Source: Cannabis sativa (Eukaryota; Streptophyta; Magnoliopsida; Rosales; Cannabaceae). From it: a stretch of DNA of 64,000 bases. Where the stretch lies: NCBI RefSeq assembly GCF_029168945.1, contig NC_083602.1, positions 24,973,323-25,037,322 of the forward strand, written 5' to 3'. Below the pieces are notes generated by a model, which saw nothing but the letters and a program-made list of their open reading frames with translations, was not told the DNA's origin and made no database searches. The position numbers and the translations under genes were made by a program. Below, in pieces: positions 9,995 through 20,320 of this stretch. The stretch's first letter is position 1. Every line of letters begins with the position of its first letter.

Positions 9995-11538
9995 ATCTCC
10001 TTAATAACTTAGTTGGACATCATTCAAGGTTCTACTTGCATAGTAAATAGTATGAAATACCTTATCAACCCCTTGTCCCAATACTGCTCCAATAGCATAG
10101 TCACTGGCACCACACATGATCTCAAAAGGTAACTCCCAATCTGGTGTAGTGACAAATAGGTGTTGAAACTAACTTCTCTTTAAGAATTTGAAAGGTTTCA
10201 AGACACTCCTTCCCAAACTCAAAAGGCACTCCATTAGCAAGTAAGTTAGATAAGGGTTTGGCAATCTTGCAGAAGTCTTTGATAAATCTTCTATAGAATC
10301 CGACATGCCCCAAGAAACTTTGAACTCCCTTAACTGACACTGGAGGGGGTAAGTTTTCAATTGTTGACATCTTGGCTTTGTCAACCTTAATGCCTCTTTT
10401 TGAAATTTTGTGCCCTAGTACTATCCCCTTTTTCACCATGAAGTGACACTTCGCTCAGTTCAACACCAAATTGGAGTCTTCACATCTCATCAATAACAAT
10501 TCTAGATTACTCAGACATTGATCAAAAGATGAACCAAATACTGAAAAGTTATCCATGAACACTTCGATGCACTTCTCAATTAGATTAGAAAAGTATACAC
10601 CTTTGGAATGTTGCTAGAGCATTACACAATCCAAATGACATTCTTTAGAAAGCAAAAGTACCATATGGACATGTGAATGTCATATTCTCTTGGTCTTCTG
10701 GTGCAATGGCTATTTGATGGTAACCTGAGTAACCATCAATAAAACAGTAGTACTCTTGTCCTACCAACCTGTCAAGCATCTAGTCAACGAATGGGAGAGG
10801 GAAGTGGTCTTTGCTTGTAGCTTTGTTGAGTTTTTGATAATTTACTCAAATCCTCCACCCAGTTACAGTTCTGGTTAGAATCAATTCATTCTTTTAGTTC
10901 TTGACTAGCGTCATTCCTCCTTTCTTGGGCACCACTTGGATAGGACTCGCCCATTTAATCTTTGAAATAGGGTAGGCCACCCCAACATCTAACCACTTTA
11001 GGACTACTTTTCTCACAACCTCTTTCATTGGTGGATTCAATTTTCATTGCGCATCAATGGTTGGCTTTACCCATTCCACCATCAGGATTCTATGCATCAC
11101 AGTTGAGCGGCTAATCCTCTTGATATTGGAAAATGTCCACCCAATGGCTCTCATGTGTTTTCTCAAAACCCTCAACATCTTTTCTGTCTCCACTGTAGTT
11201 TGGGAAGCTGACACAATAACAAGAAGTGTCTTATTATCTCCTGAGAATTCATACCTCAAGTGATTTGGCAAGACTTTCAGTTCAAGTTATTGTGGCTTCT
11301 CAATAAATGGAACTGACTTCGTTGGAATCACTCCAAGATCTTCATAGTATTTTCTGTTTAGTGGCCCATAAGAATCAAACCACAAAGCATACTTCATCAC
11401 TTCTTTTCCATCATTATCAACCACATCCTCTTGTACCAAAGTCAGATTAAAAGGGTCTTCAATTTGTTCCTTTGACTCTACCAACTTTTCCACCACATCA
11501 ACTAAAAAGAAATTGTCACTAGCTTCAGGATAAGTCAT
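9995..11538 (-). pseudogene. Athila-like RT and partial RNase H, with multiple stops
   Basis: Recognisable minus-strand blocks, from N- to C-terminus, are LPxHLRYEFSGDNKTLLVIVS (near 11230), VLRKHMRAIGWTFSNIKRIS, MHRILM, WASPIQVVPKKGG (near 10930), the thumb GVQSFLGHVGFYRRFIKDFCKIAKPL, and RNase H SDYAIGAVLGQG with YYASRTLNDVQL (near 10030-10110). The longest open pieces are 11287-11538, 11044-11271 and 10122-10439, in different frames. The gene cannot make a working RT. Confidence 0.8.
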
Positions 11539-11571
11539 CGCCTTGAGTACATTGAATACTACCTCATCTCC

Positions 11572-12036
11572 TTAGACTTTAAGCTTTAGCTCTCCCTTTT
11601 GAACATCAATTAGTGCTTTGCATGTTGCCAAAAAAGGTCTCCCAAGAATGATGGCAATATTTTTATCTTCTTCCATGTCAAGCACTATAAAATTAGCAGG
11701 AAATATAAATTTGTCCACCTTGACAAGGACATTTTTTATTGCTCCTCTAGGATGGGCTAAGGAGAAATTAACTAGCTGTAGTGCTACAGTTGTTGGTTTT
11801 TCCTCTCCAAGTTGCAGCCTCTTAAACACTGACAAGGGCATAAGGTTGATACTAGCCCCTAAATCACACAAATCATTAATATTCTCGAGCTTCCCAATAG
11901 TGCATGGTATGGTAAAGCTCCTTGGGTCTTTCAGTTTAGGAGGGAGCTTCTTCTGTAAAATTGCATTGCACTCCTCTGTCAAAGCTAATGTCTCAAAATC
12001 TTCTATCTTCCTCTTTTTGGATAGAATCTTCTTCAT
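11572..12036 (-). pseudogene. Athila-like aspartic protease region
   Basis: A 154-codon open stretch carries LPPKLKDPRSFTIPCTIG, then LCDLGASINLMPLSVFKRLQLGE, the retroviral-type protease site with Asp-Leu-Gly-Ala in place of the usual Asp-Leu/Ser-Gly-Ala. It continues with VLVKVDKFIFPANFIVLDMEEDK and IILGRPFLATCKALIDVQKGEL. This is the best preserved part of the element. It lies between gag and RT as expected for gypsy gag-pol. Confidence 0.8.
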
Positions 12037-12379
12037 AAATTTGACCTAGCTTGGTATTTGTTCTAAGGCCTCCGCAAATGGAATGTTGATATGTAGCTTT
12101 TCAAATACTTCAAGGAACTTGCTAAACTTCTTATCCATGTTGTTCTTGTGAAGCCTTTGAGGATAAGAGATTTTCACATGATGATCAATATTGATTGAAG
12201 GTGAAGTTTCTTTTTATTACAGACCTTTAGTAGTCTTCTTCTCTTGTGGCGGTGCTGATGCTGGTGCCTATTGATCCTAATCTTCATCCTCTAACTTGTC
12301 TTGGCTCGGCTTGATATAGTTCTTTCCACTTCTCAAAGTAATTACCTTACAATTTTATTTTGGATTGAATTTAGTAGTG

Positions 12380-13501
12380 CTAGGCAAGTTTATCTTTATT
12401 CTTGTTAGCCATTTGAGTATCCAACTGCCCCACCTGGTTCTCTAGAGTTTTAACAGAGGATCTAGTCTCCATCATGAATTGGAGCAATAGATCTACTTGA
12501 ATATTAGACCCTCCATTATTTCTTGGCTGTTGAGTAGGTTTTTGAGGATTCCTTTGAAAAGGTAGCCTATTTCTCATTGAACTAACCCTTGCTAAAGTTG
12601 AGGTTGGCCAATTGGCTGCACTTCAATGTACTGAAGGACTCAATCAATAGAAGGATAGTCACCAATTCCAAGAATTCTAATGGCTTGGGCTTGCTCTACT
12701 AGTAGATTATTAACATTTACTTGACAAGTATCATAGGGGTGAGGCCCCCCACACAGTTCACATACTACCTGAGCTTGCTTGACTTGAGCTGTCATCATCT
12801 TTGTCAGTGCTTCTACCTGAGTTGTAAGCTTTATGATGACATCTACTTCATGCATACCGGCTACCTTCTTGGATTGGATTCCCTCACTCGACCACTGTTG
12901 GTTTTTCATGGCCATTTCATCAAGTAGCTCATAGGCTTTAATAGAACTCTTCTTTATAAAAGTTCTACCAGAAGCTGCATCAATTAGTGTGCAGTTTGTG
13001 CTAGTTAACCCATTGTAGAAGTTATAAACTTGCATCCACTTCTTTAACCCATGGTGAGGGCACTTTCTAATTAAGTCCTTGAATCTCTTCTAGGCTTCAT
13101 AGAGAGACTCACTGTCTTGTTGGATGAAGTTGTTAATTTCAGATCTCAGTTTGGCAACCTTGGCAGGAGGAAAGAACTTGAAAAGGAATTTCAGGGCCAA
13201 TCCCTCCCAAGTGTTGATAGAATTTGGTGGTAAAGATACCAACCAACTCTTGGCTCAATCTCTTAATAAGAATGGGAACAACCTCAGTCTTATGGCATCA
13301 TCCCCTAACTCCATTCATCTTAAATGTCTGACACAACTCTTCAAAGTTATCAAGATACATGTTTGGGTCTTCTAATGGCAGTCCCCCAAACTGGACTGTG
13401 GATTGAACCATTTGCAGTATGACCAGCTTGATCTTAAAATTGTTGGCTTCGATGGCAGGTGGCCTTATACAGGATCTAGTCCCTGTCATATTTGGTAGCA
13501 C
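12380..13501 (-). pseudogene. Athila-like gag, broken
   Basis: Pieces at 13298-13501 ([26 protein letters not shown]), ~13100-13255 (AKSWLVSLPPNSINTWEGL after an in-frame stop) and 12640-13035 (FYNGLTSTNCTLIDAASG, YELLDEMAMKN, zinc-knuckle-like CELCGGPHPYDTC) give a complete but interrupted Athila-type gag. 12380-12577 adds the C-terminal SSVKTLENQVGQL coiled segment. The frames change several times. Confidence 0.8.
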
Positions 13502-13830
13502 ATAATCTCTCAGGCTTACGACCTTTAACCTAGTCTTCTATGACACCCAGATTTTTACCATTGTTGCCGACATTGGCATTGTCAGCCATGACTACTTCAT
13601 GTTCAACCCCCACTACACTCCTTTCTAGACTCTTATTTCTTATGTTTTTCTACATGTCTTCTCTATTTCAGGATCAACGGACACTATTACACTTTGTCCT
13701 TAACGTCGCATAAACTACCAATACCTGAAATAGAGTAAGAAAAATTGAAAAGAAATCGGTTAGCTAAAAGCAGAAAGAATTACCAAAGTAGAATTTAATC
13801 TAATTATTGTAATATCAATATTTATTCAAT

Positions 13831-13848
13831 TCTCCAGTAATGGAGCCA
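13831..13848 (-). promoter_or_regulatory. Decayed primer-binding site of the Athila-like element
   Basis: Plus-strand TCTCCAGTAATGGAGCCA, followed by AAAAACTTGTTG, aligns with the reverse complement of the tRNA-Asp-type site of Athila elements (ending GGCGCCA) with several changes that look like CG-to-TG/CA decay. It marks the inner end of the LTR at about 13856. Confidence 0.6.
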
Positions 13849-13855
13849 AAAAACT

Positions 13856-15186
13856 TGTTGCTTATTTTTATAGTCTACGCAAGTGTACGTAATCTATTGC
13901 AGTTAAATACTCACGCAGGTGAGGTCAATCTATAGGGAATTGATATTGAGTACCACTTAATTGGATTTGTGTTTCTATTTGGTATAATCGAAAATAGAGT
14001 TGAGCAATTAATTATTGAAAATTAAAAGACTAAAAATAAACAATAAAAGGTGTAGTTGACTATGGATGAATGATTAAGAATATGAATCCTGTTATTTCAG
14101 TTACCCAATTGTTAATGTAAATTATTAATTTTCTCCCTTTAAGTGATGACAAATTATGAAAATAACCTTAGCTCTTCTCAGATTATTAAGGTCATAGATC
14201 ATATATTATCTACTTTCATCCCTGAAGTAAATTAACATATAATTTTGCATTAATTACAGAATCTAAATATCACATAAGTTATGTAAATACTCTCATTTTA
14301 CATTAACCTTATAATTGTTCTATTAGAGCTTTCCTAATATTCACTTCTCAGATTTCATATTAGGATCATAGATCACATTCAAGATGGCTAGTCTAAAACA
14401 TGTAGTTAAAGTAAATAAGAACTAATCACACAATCCAAGAAAGAAAAACTAACAATCACATTAACTAAATCGGGAAAACATTAACGAACATTCATCATAT
14501 CACTAAATTAGGAATTTAGTTCATGATATCCGTGTTCATGCCCATAATAAAACTAAAAATAGAAATTAACATAAAAGAAATAAAAGGAGAAGAAAGAAAT
14601 TGATTGTGGAATGGATTCGGGTTGCCACTCTCGCTCTAGCTGTCATCCTTTACTGCTTCTAAGGTTAATTTTTTGAGTCCCCACTTTCTAACTCAAAGTT
14701 TCTTTAAATAGAATCAGTTTAAACTCAAAATATTGCAAAAATACGAAATTGGCCTCGAGTCATATGCACTCTCTTGTCGCGGCCACCAATAGCCTCACAG
14801 CGGCGAGATCACCGTCATGAAATCATGCCTTCTCTACAAAAGTGTTTCTACGGCCATGTCATCTCATCGCGACGGTGAAGAATTAGTCGTGGCCACAGTA
14901 AGCCTCACCGCAGCCACTAGATCAGGCCACAAATCGTTCATTGTGCCAAAATTTATTGGCAACCATAAGCATCTCGTTGCAGCCATGAATGGCTAAAAAT
15001 CAATTTTTCACTTTGATTTATCTCGCCTCAGTTCTTTATCAGATTTTGATGCTCTAGACTTATACAAACTACATAAAACTTGAAAATACTATAAACAAAT
15101 ATAGTTCTGTCCTAAAAACATTAAAAGCGGCTAAAAATAACTCTAAATATTACACAAAACCTAGAATAAAAATAGCCTAACGACAC
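13856..15186 (-). repeat. 5' LTR of the Athila-like element
   Basis: It begins on the plus strand at TGTTGCTTATTT just past the primer-binding site. The outer end is uncertain: either ...CCTAAAAACA (15120) or ...CTAACGACACA (15186). A GC-richer patch at 14770-14990 contains two diverged copies of a TCGYGGCCAC...AGCCTCAC...GATC motif about 106 bp apart. No second LTR is in the window, so length and border are estimates. Confidence 0.55.
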
Positions 15187-15189
15187 ACC

Positions 15190-15421
15190 CAATCCTTTAA
15201 TAGTTAAAGCTTGGGTTGGCCACGGATTTGGTTTGTCCAAGAGTATTTGATGACAAACCACTTTATTGTAAAAAGCATAACAATGGTCAAAAGTTTTGTT
15301 ACCTATCAGCACAGAATGGTCGTTAGATGAAACTAAGAATTGGGTTTTAGAAAAACTTATATCAAAGTTAGCATCACACAACTGGCTGATACTCAAGTGG
15401 TTTGCTTTGAGACCTTATACA
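15190..15421 (-). pseudogene. Copia pol fragment (protease/pre-integrase), left part of a split element
   Basis: The minus strand codes SISQLCDANFDISFSKTQF and IGNKTFDHCYAFYNK, the copia region between protease and the integrase zinc site. It is the continuation of the fragment at 25639-25971: the gag-only element at 15422-25638 sits between them, with ATACA at both joints. Its other side is cut by the Athila-like LTR. Confidence 0.75.
15417..15421. repeat. Target-site duplication ATACA, left copy
   Basis: ATACA directly precedes the TG of the LTR at 15422 and recurs directly after the CA of the other LTR at 25639-25643. Confidence 0.9.
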
Positions 15422-17319
15422 TGTTGGGAATTTATTTTACCAGGATCTTAGATCTACTCACAAGTATGTTGTTTAACACCCTAAATATGAACTTTCTAAA
15501 ACGATAAAATAAACACATATAAAGTTAAGAAAACCTTAAATTGATGCAGCGGAATTAATGTCTCCTTCCACTCAGATCTCTAACCCTTGTATCCTTTCTG
15601 TCGCAGAGTATAATCAAGATCTGAGCCCGAATGTCCTTCTTCTTTGAGTTTGATCCTTCACAGTCTTCCAATCTATGATTGAGTTACTACTTGCTGTGTG
15701 TGGGCACTCACTCTTTCACTAGGGTCACGAAATATAGAAGAGGAAAAGAGAGAAGGTGTTTCGGCCAATAGAAGAGAATAGGGAAGGCTCAGTTTTTCTG
15801 AAGAGAGAAATTTCTGTCAGAAGATGTTATGAAAACTTGTGATTTGACTGAGCCATCACTTTCTATTTATAGGCAACTACTAGGTTTAGGTTAAGAATTA
15901 TTTGGCATTAAAATAATGAAAATATCAATTTGAATTTCCACAAATAGTGGCCGGCCATGGTGTGATAATGGGCCCCACTTGATTTTGCAGTTTTAACAAA
16001 TTTTATTTCTATTTTCTCAAAAACGCCAATTTTCCAATTCTAACCATTTAAATGCCAAAACTAATTATTTAATAACTAAAATAGATTATTAAATAATATT
16101 GTCATTTAATTTAATTATTAACTAGACATATAAAGTCCATTAATAAATAAATAAACCTAGAATCTCTTTTCTTTACAATTTCACCCCTGCTTAGTGAAAA
16201 TTCACAAATTAGACATAGTCTAACTTTAGAATTATAATTGACTAATCACGAATCAATTATTGAGTCTTACAAGCAGAATGTTCTCAACTAGAATGGGGAC
16301 CATGGATCTATATGCTGAGCTTCCAATAAGTGAACCAAATTTACCAAGTAAATTCCTACTTATTAATTCTTTGTTGAATCCACTCTTAGAACTTAGAATC
16401 GCACTCTCAGACTTATATAGAGCATATTATATGTTCCACGATATCAATATGCTATCTCATTTAACCATTGTTATAATCTTATTGTGATTTAAAGATCCTC
16501 TATATAGATGATCTACATCGAGATGGGATAATTTTACCGTTCTCACCCCTCAATGTATTTTGCCCCTTAAAACACTTAGCTACCTGTAAATGGTGTTTAG
16601 TGATCTAATAATTAGTCAGTTAAACAAGAGCTCATCCATTTACTTCTATTTGCTAAGCTCGAAGGGAATCACCACTTGACTTCTATACACCAGTAGAAGC
16701 TATAGATTCCATATTTATGTTCAGCACTCCCACTATATCATACTATCATGTTCCCAAAATATACGTATCGCCCTGACCCAAAAGTAGGCTTAACTAATAA
16801 ATCAAAGAACATGAATAGTACTCCTGAGTTGAGCCTAAGCATATCAAGATTTAGATTATTTTAATCTTAAGATCAACTACTGATAATGACTTGGAAAGAT
16901 ATATATAACGGTAAGTTTGTAATATCTTAACTTAGTTGCAATATCGGTCCAGTCCAATGTATACTCCATACATTCGAAACTAGTATACTTTACTAATGTC
17001 CTGGAAAGAACATAACACTTACTCCAAGTGTAAGTACACATCATCGCTGATTATCACATTAGTGTAAATCCAAAACACTGATGAAACAGGGACTTAGTCT
17101 TTTGATTCATATGATCACAATCACATTCCACTGTGTTGACGATACTGTAATTGTGAATAAACATATGATCTGGATTTAACTGATTTTGTGTGTGTGAATG
17201 TAATAAACATATTAAACCATTAGCATGTAAAATTCATGCAAACATTAATCACTTCAAATTTCTTGTATTGATAACTAATCAGATTGTAAAGAGTTTTATT
17301 TAGGGCATAAAACCCAACA
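15422..17319 (-). repeat. 3' LTR of the gag-only element
   Basis: 1898 bp from TGTTGGGAATTT to AAAACCCAACA, ending in the inverted repeat TGTTGGG/CCCAACA. It matches 23743-25638 along its whole length. I counted roughly three dozen differences by eye, including two single-base indels. Confidence 0.95.
15863..15872 (-). promoter_or_regulatory. TATA box in the 3' LTR of the gag-only element
   Basis: Minus-strand CTATAAATAG, conserved at the same place in the other LTR (24184-24193). Confidence 0.6.
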
Positions 17320-17330
17320 AACTCCCACTT
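17320..17330 (-). promoter_or_regulatory. Polypurine tract of the gag-only element
   Basis: The minus strand reads AAGTGGGAGTT immediately before the TGTTGGG start of the 3' LTR, the expected place for the plus-strand primer of reverse transcription. Confidence 0.7.
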
Positions 17331-19141
17331 GCACTAATATAAAAAAAGTATGCAAGTAGGTCAATCTGATGTCTTGATCTTCAGATCAAGTGTAGTATAT
17401 TTGAATCCACCCAAACTTCTAGAAACTAGTTCATAAATACACTTATGAAACATCCTTTACTATATGCTTTACTCATCAAGGGATACTAAAATCTTTACTG
17501 TTTTAAAAGTACATCTGAATTAACAGAAGACATATCTCTCATATTTAAAATATGAAATTGAAATAATACAGCGTAGACTTTTCTTCAGCAATATAACTTT
17601 CTTGGTATTTTCGAATTTACAAAGTTATAATTCTTCTCTGGTAGAGCTTGAATTATTATAAAATAATTCCTCCACCCCCAAAGTAAGCACCATCTCAAGA
17701 ATCTCAAAATTAGATGGTGAGATACAAGGACAACTGATACACAGTTCCTTAATATCTAACATATAGATCACTTTCATAAATCTTTCTTGAATGTCCTCTA
17801 ATGTTCCCTATTTGATTACATCTCAGATAGCTCCCACTCAATAGCAGATGTCTGGTTAAATAATACTTTTAACCTCTTATCGTTTGGAGAGTTATCTAGT
17901 TGTGACTTTTGTATTAGTCTGAAATTTTAAGTTAAGACTAAGTCATCAACATGGCAGACTAGTATTTGAAGTGAAAAATACATGCCAGAGATTAAGTAAT
18001 CAAAATTAAGATACCATAAAATTTTATGAGGATTAAGAATTCTTGGTTCAAGTCATTCGAATGGACTGAACTAGAGTTTTTTTTTATCTTATTCTCATAA
18101 TTCTGATAAGTTATACCTATCCATGTGTATGGTTAGATTTGCTTTTCAGTAGAGTTTTAAGTACCTATCACAACTGTCAACCTAATGAAGATGGGTATAG
18201 AATTTTAAAATTCTCCCACTCAATTAAGGTAATGTGAAACTTTGTCAAAGAACTTTCAAAGGTATCAAACTTTTACTTACAATAGTAAAACAAAATGGAA
18301 CATACAATCAAGATCAAGGATTTATATTGATAATAGCTAACTCATTATATTACTTCCATGTTTAAAGAAAATATGTGTTACATAGGGAATTGTGGAATAG
18401 ACTCCACCCCTAAGTATATACATATAGGGTATTGTGGATAAACTCCACCCCTAAGTATATAGAGATTATGATCAACCCCTAAAGTTTGTAAAGATCATGA
18501 TTCTCTAAGTGTGATAGAGTTTATTTGGAGTTGAATACTATCCAGAGTTCATTAGATATAGAAGATCGTTGAACTGCATAGTTTTCTTAACTTTTCTCCA
18601 CCCCTATCAAATCAAAAGATCTTTTTATTAAACAAATTCTTAATAATTGTATTAGAATGAACAATTATTAATAAACATAGAATAAATTTCTAGTGTTTAT
18701 TTAATATAACTCTATAAAGAGTTGAAAATATTATAGAATTTGCATCAATAATAAAAACCCTTACACATACAAACATATAAATATAATATGGTAATAATTG
18801 ATGAAGATAAAGTAAATAAAGCTCAATCTCATAAATTGCAATGGTTGAATTCGAAAAATAAAAAAAACTTTATTAATAATAATAAAAAAATGTATTGCAA
18901 CAATATGAGAAAAACAGGGATAAATATCCCTAACTAAAATTTGAAATCCAAATTGTCTTTAAACTAAAACAATTAATTCAAAAATAAATTGAAGAGCTTC
19001 ATCTTCATCTGGACGATTTCATCCTTGGTCCAGCTTTCCGATCCAACTCATCTGAGTTCAAGTAGCTTGGCCTATAAGAAGAAGAAAAAACAAATAAACA
19101 AAGTTAGTCCAGAATCATAAATCCAATTGGATAATAATTCA
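17331..19141. other. Non-coding interior between gag and 3' LTR of the gag-only element
   Basis: 1.8 kb where an autonomous copia element would carry pol. I see no protease, integrase or RT motif in any frame. The sequence is AT-rich and includes a short local duplication, AGGGAATTGTGGA... / AGGGTATTGTGGA... ACTCCACCCCTAAGTATATA, near 18380-18460. Confidence 0.7.
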
Positions 19142-19999
19142 CTAAAACTCATCAAGTTTATAAGTAGAAATACCTTGTTTCTTTGCAAGAAGTTTAGGGC
19201 ATTGGGGTTTCCAATGACCTTTTTCATTGCAGTAGAAACACTTTCCTTTAAGTGTAGCATCACTAGAAGCTGCAGCCTTTTCGTGTTTCATGGCTTTTGC
19301 ACGCTTCTTAGTGTTCTTCCACTTCTTCTTCGATTTGGGTTTTGAAGAAGAGGCAACATTTGCTTCCGGTTTTGTCGTCCCATTACCATTCCCAGGATTG
19401 TGAGGTTTACTCCCTTTCTTCTTGGGTCCTCCAATCAAATTTTCATAAGTCTGAAGGTCATTGACTAATTCATGAAAGTCAATTTCCTTTTTATTCATGA
19501 CATAATTTGATGTGTATGGTAGAAATGTTGGAGTCAGGGTATTCAAGATAAGGCTTACTTGAGTAGCGCTGTCTATTTCAGCACCATGATCCTGGGCTTC
19601 TTGGAAATAACTTGCCATAAGGAGAACATGGTCATGCACGTTTTGATGAGGTTCCATCCGTACATTAATGTACTTCTTAGTCACGTCAAAGCGTGACTGA
19701 AGCTCATTTAACTTCGTCATAACTTCAGCAGCCTTCTCGGTTTTAGAAAACCGAGTTTTGAGGGTGTCAACCATGCTGGAAAGCATAAAGTATAGAGCTT
19801 TGTCATTTGCTTTCTGCCAACGCTCATACTTTTCTTTCACAGCTTTGGATGCATTATCTCCAAGCACTTCAGGTGTCGGCTCAGTTAAAACAGACAAGGT
19901 ACTTTCTCCTATGAGAGCAATATTAATGTTCTCATTCCATTTAGGAAAGTTAGATCCATTCAGCTTATTTTCAGTCAACAGTGATAACATGGGATTCAT
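19142..19999 (-). CDS. Gag polyprotein of the non-autonomous copia-type element
   Basis: An intact 285-residue gag. The N-terminus (LTENKLNGSNFPKWNENINIAL) and core (YERWQKANDKALYFMLSSMVD, LNELQSRFDVTKK, TLTPTFLPYTSNYVMNKK, ELVNDLQTYENLIGG) fit the copia gag/UBN2 family. A Lys/Pro-rich basic linker follows, then one CCHC zinc knuckle at 254-267 (CFYCNEKGHWKPQC), and the protein ends LDEF. It would form the particle and bind RNA. The start at 19999 follows the usual MNP...L pattern; an internal Met at residue 4 is an alternative. It stops cleanly right after the zinc-knuckle tail, where pol would begin in an autonomous relative. An open gag in an element with ~2% LTR divergence suggests it was under recent selection or is young. 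Confidence 0.85.
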   Translation of the reverse strand: MNPMLSLLTENKLNGSNFPKWNENINIALIGESTLSVLTEPTPEVLGDNASKAVKEKYERWQKANDKALYFMLSSMVDTLKTRFSKTEKAAEVMTKLNELQSRFDVTKKYINVRMEPHQNVHDHVLLMASYFQEAQDHGAEIDSATQVSLILNTLTPTFLPYTSNYVMNKKEIDFHELVNDLQTYENLIGGPKKKGSKPHNPGNGNGTTKPEANVASSSKPKSKKKWKNTKKRAKAMKHEKAAASSDATLKGKCFYCNEKGHWKPQCPKLLAKKQGISTYKLDEF

Positions 20000-20174
20000 T
20001 ATGATAATACAGGATACTACAAAATAATAGAAATCAACAAATAGAAATCAATAATGGTTTAACACAAAATCAATTCAGAAATTATAAGCACATAACAAGT
20101 AGGAATGATATGAGAAAATACTTTAAAAAAATCAATCCTAAATAATTTCCAAGGTTTTTCAACAAACTGATATC

Positions 20175-20320
20175 AGTGTCCCGTTTAGACGAGAGTCAAA
20201 ACTACCATCTATTGAATAGAGTTGTCAGCTCATCTAAAATGTTAAACATTCTAGCAACCTTTTATTCGATCAAGATTGGAATCCAGCGTTGTCCCGTTTA
20301 GGCGAGAGTCAAGGCTATTC
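20175..20320 (-). repeat. Pair of ~27-bp direct repeats in the gag leader
   Basis: Plus-strand GTGTCCCGTTTAGACGAGAG at about 20176 and TTGTCCCGTTTAGGCGAGAG at about 20289, each followed by TCAARRCTA, are 113 bp apart, 180-290 bp upstream of the gag start codon. On the element RNA they read as TAGYYTTGACTCTCGYCTAAACGGGAC. They could serve in packaging or translation control; that is speculation. Confidence 0.7.

Larger units (their letters stand above)
9995..15186 (-). mobile_element. Athila-like Ty3/gypsy element, decayed and truncated in RNase H
   Basis: Read on the minus strand from 15186 down: a ~1.3-kb LTR, a decayed tRNA-Asp-type primer-binding site, gag, aspartic protease, RT and the beginning of RNase H. 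Many stops and shifts interrupt every domain. Integrase, any env-like ORF and the 3' LTR are missing, because homology stops near 9995. Gag blocks ([37 protein letters not shown]) and the protease (LCDLGASINLMPLSVFKRL) are typical of the Athila lineage. Orientation and domain order are seen directly. Confidence 0.8.

Noticed and set aside
16260..16487. 75-codon ORF conserved in both LTRs (also at 24581-24808)
   Set aside because: It is kept only because the LTRs are ~98% identical. It lies in the antisense of the element, has no domain and no codon signal.
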